A stretch of DNA of 64,000 nt. Source: Lodderomyces elongisporus. Its lineage: Eukaryota > Ascomycota > Pichiomycetes > Serinales > Debaryomycetaceae. A program made the translations under genes and the position numbers. The stretch is taken from assembly GCF_030384665.1 (NCBI RefSeq), contig NC_083673.1, positions 1,683,501 through 1,747,500 on the forward strand, given 5' to 3'. Below, one piece after another: positions 59,181 through 64,000 of this stretch (position 1 is its first letter; every line of letters begins with the position of its first letter). The notes beneath the pieces were generated by a model. It did not search any database and was not told the origin of the DNA. It saw only the letters and a program-made list of their open reading frames with translations.

Positions 59181-59855
59181 CGTGTGCGTTTTGTATTTTT
59201 CGTCCAGCTCTCACTTTCTCCCCCATCTGGCACTCTGACGCTCTTTTTTGTGGCATGGGCGTGTATAGTGCACAATTTGTCTTAGTGTGTGTATCAATGT
59301 ATGCGCAATTCTTTTTTTTTTTTTTTCTTTTTTTTGTTTGTTTTATTTTTTTTTTCTCTCTCTCTCTCTCTATACATAGCTCATAGTCTTTTTTCTTCAA
59401 TGGAAATGTTTGCTCCGTTACTTTCTTACACGCACTCGAATTGTGGCCATAACCCAAAAAAACAGTGTGAGTCTTTCTCTTTACAACACCAAAAAAAGAA
59501 AAAAAAAGAAAATTCCTAACTTGTTGATTTCATAACTTACAACTATACAGAGTGAACGCTGAGTTAGAGGCAAGTGCAAATATGGTATTTTGTTTGTTTT
59601 TCTTTTTGTCAGTAATGTTTTCTTAGTAACATTCATCATAAAAGTATGTGTATGTGGTTGCTCACTTGGCAGCAACAATAGCACAGGTCCAAAACTGCCG
59701 GGAATAAGCGGTTGGTATATTTATTAGTCTTTCAAGTCTATAAGTCTATAAGTCTTTTATTACTCAATACGTATTACTGTTGCTACTGCTGCTACTGAAG
59801 AAAAAAAAAAAAAAGAGAGAGAAAGAGAAAGAGAAAGAGAGAGGAAAGACAGATG

Positions 59856-59861
59856 CACGTG
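59856..59861. promoter_or_regulatory. E-box CACGTG upstream of ENO1
   Basis: CACGTG in the context TGCACGTGAT. In Candida, Tye7 and Cbf1 bind such sites at glycolytic genes. It is far (about 1.1 kb) from either start codon, so the target is uncertain. Confidence 0.4.
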
Positions 59862-61034
59862 ATATTTTTTTTATTTGTATTTGTTTTCCAACTTACCATA
59901 TATGAAATTACTATTATTTTTTTTCCTCTTTACTCTCTCTCTCTTTCTCTCTTTTTGTTCTTCTCACTCTTAGCTTTACAAAGTCAAATACTTTCCAATG
60001 CCAACATATCCAATATTTTGTAATTAGCTTTTGCACTAGAGGTACAGTAATACATGGCCAATAAATTGTTAAGCACACTTGAACAAGATTATTGGTGAAA
60101 TTACTGTTTCTGTATTTCTTTAGTTTACTTTTGGTTTAATTTTAGTTTTTTTCTTCTTTTTGTTTTTTTTAATTCCTTTTTTCCTTTTTGATATTTATAT
60201 TTGGTTGCAAACAATGGACGAAAGGATGTTTAGAGAGAGAGAGAAAAAACCCCCGGGACAGACTTTGATGCAAAAACAAAGTCGGATAACTAAACGTAGA
60301 TTACATCATGATCAAAACCAACATAGATGAGACTTTGTATACAATAGCAGTCCCGTTCAAACTGTGTTTAGCTCTATTCTTCATTGAAAACAAAAGTACG
60401 TGTTTTTATTTAATCTTCCTTTTTTTTTTCTAATTTTTTTTTCTTAATTTACTTTGTTTTGACGTTAACCTTAACCAAAATTATTGAAAATGATGTTTTG
60501 ACCAACACATTGTCTCAGAAAAAAAAAAAACTTTAAGAGGTAACAACTGCTTATGCACTTCAAGTGTGAGGCACCTTTTAAAAAATATGATACTTCTTTT
60601 CGGATAGTAAGATTTCTGTTTTGTCCCTACCCTTCCCTTATTTGTATTTGTATTTGTATTTGTATTTGAAGTGGTGTTTAAGTGTGCATGTGTGAGTGTG
60701 AGGGAACGTTGTTTGTTTACGGCAGCTTTACCTAAGCTTCTTACAGTTCGTGAGGTCCGGGTAGCGCTGTATTCAAGTTCTTTTGCAACTTGGACGTGGG
60801 TTTGTTGAAGCTGCTTACACGAAGACTTTTTCCTATGCCGCACACTTTGCGACTTTTTCTCAACACTCATTTCGTGATATGTAAACATCTTGTAAAGTTA
60901 GTTTTAAGTTCCCGCAAACTACCACTTCTATACCCCTACCCCCCACCCCACCATAATATACAATCCACTTATACTTATACTTATACTTATACTTACACAT
61001 CCAACACCCGTATATTGATATCTTCACAGTAAAC

Positions 61035-62132
61035 ATGGCCAACGAAGAGAAAAAGGATGCAAAAAGTGTGAAGGAGATAAAAGATTCAAAAGCTTCAAAA
61101 ACTCCAAAAGAAGCAAAAGATTCAAAAGATATCAAGGGCACAAAAGAAGCAAAAGATTCAAAAGATATCAAGGGCACAAAAGAAGCAAAGGAACACAAAG
61201 AAGTATCCAAAGCTTCTCGAGATGCAAACACATCTCCTACAAAGTCCCAGTCAGCATTGAAAGATAGCAAACTCACAGAGTCCAAATCACCACTGAAATC
61301 CGAGACCAAGCTAGTTGCAAAAACTGGGGGAGCGAGTTCGCTACCGAAGAGCTCTACTCCTACCACCTCCGTTTCTTCTACTTCTTTGCATTCTAAACCA
61401 CAACCAAAACCAACCATTGATCAATACAATGCATTAAAGAAGAAATTGATACAACTGATTCTAAAAAAACAAGAAATCAATGCCAAGTTATCTAAACTCG
61501 AGGACCAATTATACCAAAAAGAATCAAACTATTTTGAGGAGAGTACTGTAGGGAATATTGTTAAAGGCTTTGAAAACTTTTCAAAAGCAAGCGGAGGAGC
61601 ATTATTATCCAGCGGTGGAGGCGGAGGCGGAGGAGGTAAAGGTGGTAGCGGAAGTGGAGGAGGAGGGGGAGGAGCAGGTGGTGGAGCAGGTGGTGGTGGA
61701 CACAAGAGGAGAATAATATATACTGACGACGACCATATATTCAGTTTGAGCTCGACTAACTTTGTCAAAAACATGGTGAAAAAACATGGCCAAAATTTTA
61801 AAGAATCAACACCAACAACTAATGGAGGCAGTGGCGCCAATAGTAGTATTGCATCTGGAAATACATCCAAACAAGAGGATTTTGATGATTATGAAGACTC
61901 AGTCGACCCAATAACTGCGCATGGCGTAGGACCAAAACTAATGCTCAGTCTAACTGGGAGTGGGAGCGGTAATGGGAGCGGTAATGGGAGCGGTAAGGGG
62001 AATGGGAATGGAAACAGTTCAAGCGGGGGTGGTGGAGGTGGGAATGGAGGAGGTGGTTCCTCTCGCGAAAAGAGCGAAAGTGCTTCAAGTACGCCTTCAC
62101 GAAAGCGTAAAGCAAGAAACTTAGACGATTAG
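61035..62132 (+). CDS. EAF6: Eaf6-like subunit of NuA4/NuA3 histone acetyltransferases
   Basis: Small shared subunit of the NuA4 and NuA3 acetyltransferase complexes. The conserved core is split here. Residues about 126-184 form the coiled-coil part (TIDQYNALKKKLIQLILKKQ, KLEDQLYQKESNYFEES, GNIVKGFENF). A Gly-rich insert of about 35 residues (192-225) follows, and then HKRRIIYTDDDHIFSLSSTNFV (226-247), which completes the family motif. The N-terminal 125 residues are Lys/Glu/Ser-rich and include a perfect 36-bp duplication. The C-terminal third has further Gly/Ser/Asn repeats and ends SRKRKARNLDD. At 365 residues it is about three times the length of S. cerevisiae Eaf6 (about 113). The core order is intact, so it is probably functional. 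Confidence 0.85.
   Translation: MANEEKKDAKSVKEIKDSKASKTPKEAKDSKDIKGTKEAKDSKDIKGTKEAKEHKEVSKASRDANTSPTKSQSALKDSKLTESKSPLKSETKLVAKTGGASSLPKSSTPTTSVSSTSLHSKPQPKPTIDQYNALKKKLIQLILKKQEINAKLSKLEDQLYQKESNYFEESTVGNIVKGFENFSKASGGALLSSGGGGGGGGKGGSGSGGGGGGAGGGAGGGGHKRRIIYTDDDHIFSLSSTNFVKNMVKKHGQNFKESTPTTNGGSGANSSIASGNTSKQEDFDDYEDSVDPITAHGVGPKLMLSLTGSGSGNGSGNGSGKGNGNGNSSSGGGGGGNGGGGSSREKSESASSTPSRKRKARNLDD
61116..61187 (+). repeat. Perfect 36-bp tandem duplication inside EAF6
   Basis: Two identical, in-frame 36-bp copies, each encoding KDSKDIKGTKEA. Identity at every synonymous position implies a recent duplication. Confidence 0.95.
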
Positions 62133-62198
62133 AGAAGAATTACAATAAAATAAAATAAAAAAAGGAAAACAAAAAAGATAAAGTAAGCAAATATATGT

Positions 62199-62233
<35 letters not shown>

Positions 62234-62435
62234 GAAAACAGTGATTTCACTTCATTTAAATGTACATACCAACCGCTTTTTGGGTAGAAATTCTATTTAC
62301 ATCATTTTCTTTATAAGGTTGTTTTTCATCCCTCTTTCCTTTCAGTTTCCTCTTCAAAAATCTCTCTCTCTCTTTCTCTCTCTCTCTGTGTGTGTGTGTG
62401 TTCTCATTTTTCTTTTCTTTTCTTTTATTTTTTTT
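62133..62435. other. Convergent spacer EAF6-MRPL28
   Basis: A 303-bp 3'-to-3' spacer with a TA run (62190-62232) and CT and GT microsatellites (62361-62400). No gene was recognised. Confidence 0.5.
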
Positions 62436-63017
62436 TTAAACTTGTCTCTTTGGTTTAAAGGAATGGATCCAAGGTTTATTAGGTGGGTAATCTGTAGGTA
62501 TCCTCATCTCAATAGGGAACTTGGTAAAGTTCTTGCTTGCGTTAAGCGATGTGGCTTCAGCATGTGATTCAAATTCTGGTCCTTCTCCCCCTGCTGCTTC
62601 AAACAACTCCGGACTAGTAGCTTTCAAATCCTCCATTGCATTATATATGCTCTTGTATTGTAACAACAATTGTGTTTCGCGTTTTTGGTCCTTTTTTTGT
62701 TTGTACAATTTCCATGCATTCATTATCGTCTTATGCTTGATAAAGTCTTCATTGCACAATTTGAGTAATCTAGGCTGCTTCCTACTTGCTGATAGCGCTG
62801 AGAGCTGGTTCACTATTTTTTGAGTAGACAGGTTGAGTGTAACTTGTCCACCTGCACCACTTTTCTCTTGGGAAGACGATGAGGAAGAAGAACCACCCGA
62901 AGGTTCTTTACCAGCCAGTTTCCTTGCAGCAGGACCAGAGCTATGACGAACTGCGCATCTTACCAAAGGCTGTAGCACTGAATCGGCGCTTCTTGAAGTT
63001 AGTTTCACGGACAACAT
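62436..63017 (-). CDS. MRPL28: Mitochondrial large-subunit ribosomal protein mL40 (Mrpl28)
   Basis: Component of the mitochondrial 54S ribosomal subunit. The 193-residue product begins with a basic Ser/Arg-rich presequence (MLSVKLTSRSADSVLQPLVR), followed by a Gly/Ser linker of about 25 residues. The mature core matches yeast Mrpl28: QLSALSASRKQPRLLKLCNE, DFIKHKTIMNAWKLY, LLLQYKSIYNAMEDL, and a C-terminus FPIEMRIPTDYPPNKPW. It is longer than the S. cerevisiae protein (147), through the linker and an insert near residues 145-160. Confidence 0.92.
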   Translation of the reverse strand: MLSVKLTSRSADSVLQPLVRCAVRHSSGPAARKLAGKEPSGGSSSSSSSQEKSGAGGQVTLNLSTQKIVNQLSALSASRKQPRLLKLCNEDFIKHKTIMNAWKLYKQKKDQKRETQLLLQYKSIYNAMEDLKATSPELFEAAGGEGPEFESHAEATSLNASKNFTKFPIEMRIPTDYPPNKPWIHSFKPKRQV

Positions 63018-63209
63018 TTGTTTCGAACAACAATGGACAACTAAAACTTTGTTAATTTTTCCTTTTCGTTAAGAAAAAGAGAAAAAAAAGAAAAGAAAAA
63101 TTGAATTCAGCTTAAGCCTTTTGACTCTCCACCTTCAGCTCTAGCTTGTTTCGAATAAATTTCGCGATAAATTTTCAAAGTACTATGATCTTTAACAAAA
63201 AAAAAAAGA

Positions 63210-63277
<68 letters not shown>

Positions 63278-63589
63278 AAAACAGCAATACAGTGTCGGGT
63301 TCCCAATGTCTCTGTAAAAAAATAAACCAGGGAGTGAGAGAGAAAAATTGCGACATTGAAAAGCGAAATGTCAAGTTCTCAAAGCTGGTGACACAAAATT
63401 GAGTTTGTTTAATGACTATAGACCTGGCTGCAACAAGACCAGATAGCAAACCTCGAAAGTAACCTCCATAAAAAAAGCATAATTAAAGGCAAAGGCAAAG
63501 GCAAATAACGGATTAATTAATTGATTATTTTCTTACCCTTTATTCTCTTTTAAATCTATATTAACTCAACCACAAATTAAATTACAGAA
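63018..63589. promoter_or_regulatory. Divergent spacer with a long AG microsatellite
   Basis: A 572-bp spacer between two start codons. An uninterrupted (AG)n of about 61 bp lies at 63215-63275. Otherwise AT-rich, with no gene. Confidence 0.55.
63215..63275. repeat. Uninterrupted AG dinucleotide microsatellite
   Basis: About 30 AG units, all purine on the plus strand, between MRPL28 and the next gene. Likely to vary in length between strains. Confidence 0.97.
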
Positions 63590-64000
63590 ATGTCCAGTGA
63601 AAAAGAAATATTAAGACAAAAATACCAGCGTGAGGAAGAAGAAGGAGAGCAAAAGACGGCGTTTATCTCAAAAGATTCACTGCTTCCAGAAGCCCCACCT
63701 GCGTATGATGATATCCAACCGCAACAGAAACCATACACATCAAGCTCATCACAATCTCAGTTTCAATCGGAATGGCAGGCTCTACCCCATGGCAACAATT
63801 TTGGATACCCGGGTGTCCAACAGCAAAACCAAGGCTATAGTTATCCCAGCGGCCCTTCTTCTCCATTTGCGCAATCGCAATTGCAGTCACAAGCTCCACA
63901 AGCTCCACAAGTTCCCTCGTCACAAGAAAACGAACCAAACGTCTACAAAATCAAACCAGACTTAGCAAACATCAACTATGCTCCTCTGCAACATTTAAAT
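63590..64000 (+). CDS. 5' part of a PPxY-motif protein, cut by the window end
   Basis: Open from ATG 63590 to the end of the window (137 codons, no stop). The start MSSEKEILRQKYQREEEEGE is followed by APPAYDDIQ, a PPxY motif near residue 38 of the type bound by the WW domains of the Rsp5 ubiquitin ligase. Then comes a Gln/Ser/Pro-rich region (about 45-110) with QAPQAPQVP, and a less repetitive segment YKIKPDLANINYAPLQHLN. I do not recognise the family from this fragment. An Rsp5 adaptor or substrate, perhaps with membrane spans further downstream, is an inference from the PPxY motif. Confidence 0.7.
   Translation, partial: MSSEKEILRQKYQREEEEGEQKTAFISKDSLLPEAPPAYDDIQPQQKPYTSSSSQSQFQSEWQALPHGNNFGYPGVQQQNQGYSYPSGPSSPFAQSQLQSQAPQAPQVPSSQENEPNVYKIKPDLANINYAPLQHLN

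Larger units (their letters stand above)
58750..61034. promoter_or_regulatory. Wide divergent spacer ENO1-EAF6
   Basis: About 2.3 kb between two start codons. It contains a 7-bp GTGTATA repeat (59136-59180), GA and CT microsatellites (59800-59850, 59935-59952), an E-box CACGTG (59856-59861, about 1.1 kb before ENO1), a 6-bp TATTTG run (60640-60667) and a 6-bp ACTTAT run (60966-60994) just before EAF6. A 135-residue minus-strand frame at 60481-60888 crosses one repeat and is judged spurious. The length suits a strongly regulated glycolytic promoter. Confidence 0.5.

Noticed and set aside
60481..60888. 135-codon minus-strand frame upstream of EAF6
   Set aside because: It crosses a TATTTG repeat that yields an NT repeat, lies in the EAF6/ENO1 promoter region and shows no recognisable domain.
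63215..63275. AG/CT microsatellites as possible CRISPR-like or satellite arrays
   Set aside because: Plain dinucleotide microsatellites with no spacers; CRISPR does not occur in yeast nuclear genomes.

Overview
This window is yeast nuclear DNA, almost certainly from a CUG-Ser clade budding yeast (Candida/Lodderomyces group). The clues are compact, mostly intronless genes of Saccharomycotina type, a Hsp12-like WH11 gene of the Candida type, one intron with the yeast GTATGT/TACTAAC signals, and a CTG codon (8955-8957) lying exactly where the p24 family has a conserved serine. The wide spacers full of microsatellites and the Q/N/G/E-rich insertions in otherwise standard proteins fit Lodderomyces elongisporus best, but the species is an inference. 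If the clade is right, every CTG codon should be read as serine.

Layout. 1-8 kb: a low-complexity protein of unknown function converges on CDC7 kinase, followed by the intron-containing mitoribosomal gene RSM24. 8-18 kb: a p24 cargo receptor, GPI19 (GPI anchor synthesis), the importin KAP104 and the SH3 polarity protein BUD14. 18-26 kb: two very wide spacers around mitochondrial AAT1; the second carries a tRNA-Gln(UUG) and seven perfect copies of an 11-bp repeat upstream of a small zinc-finger ORF. 26-35 kb: RPF2 (60S biogenesis), NUP133, the divergent kinetochore/centromere pair DAD2 and SGO1, and thymidylate synthase. 35-46 kb: WH11, an FMP10-like thioesterase, PUF6, PEX2 and CDC15. 46-50 kb: two tandem MDR-family reductases. 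50-53 kb: wrecked Ty1/copia retroelement fragments in inverted orientation. 53-64 kb: CDC50, BNA5, enolase, EAF6, MRPL28 and the 5' part of a PPxY-motif protein.

There is no operon-like organisation. Several genes act in the same process: CDC7, TMP1, SGO1, DAD2 and CDC15 in S phase and mitosis; RPF2 and PUF6 in 60S ribosome assembly; RSM24 and MRPL28 in the mitoribosome. Regulatory words fit some of these roles: MCB boxes before TMP1 and CDC15, PAC boxes before RPF2 and PUF6, three STREs before WH11, and an MSE/Sum1-type site before BNA5. No CRISPR array, rRNA gene or prokaryote-type system was seen. The most unusual structure is the pair of inverted, shared-lesion copia fragments, about 0.67 kb per arm, which could fold into a long hairpin RNA.
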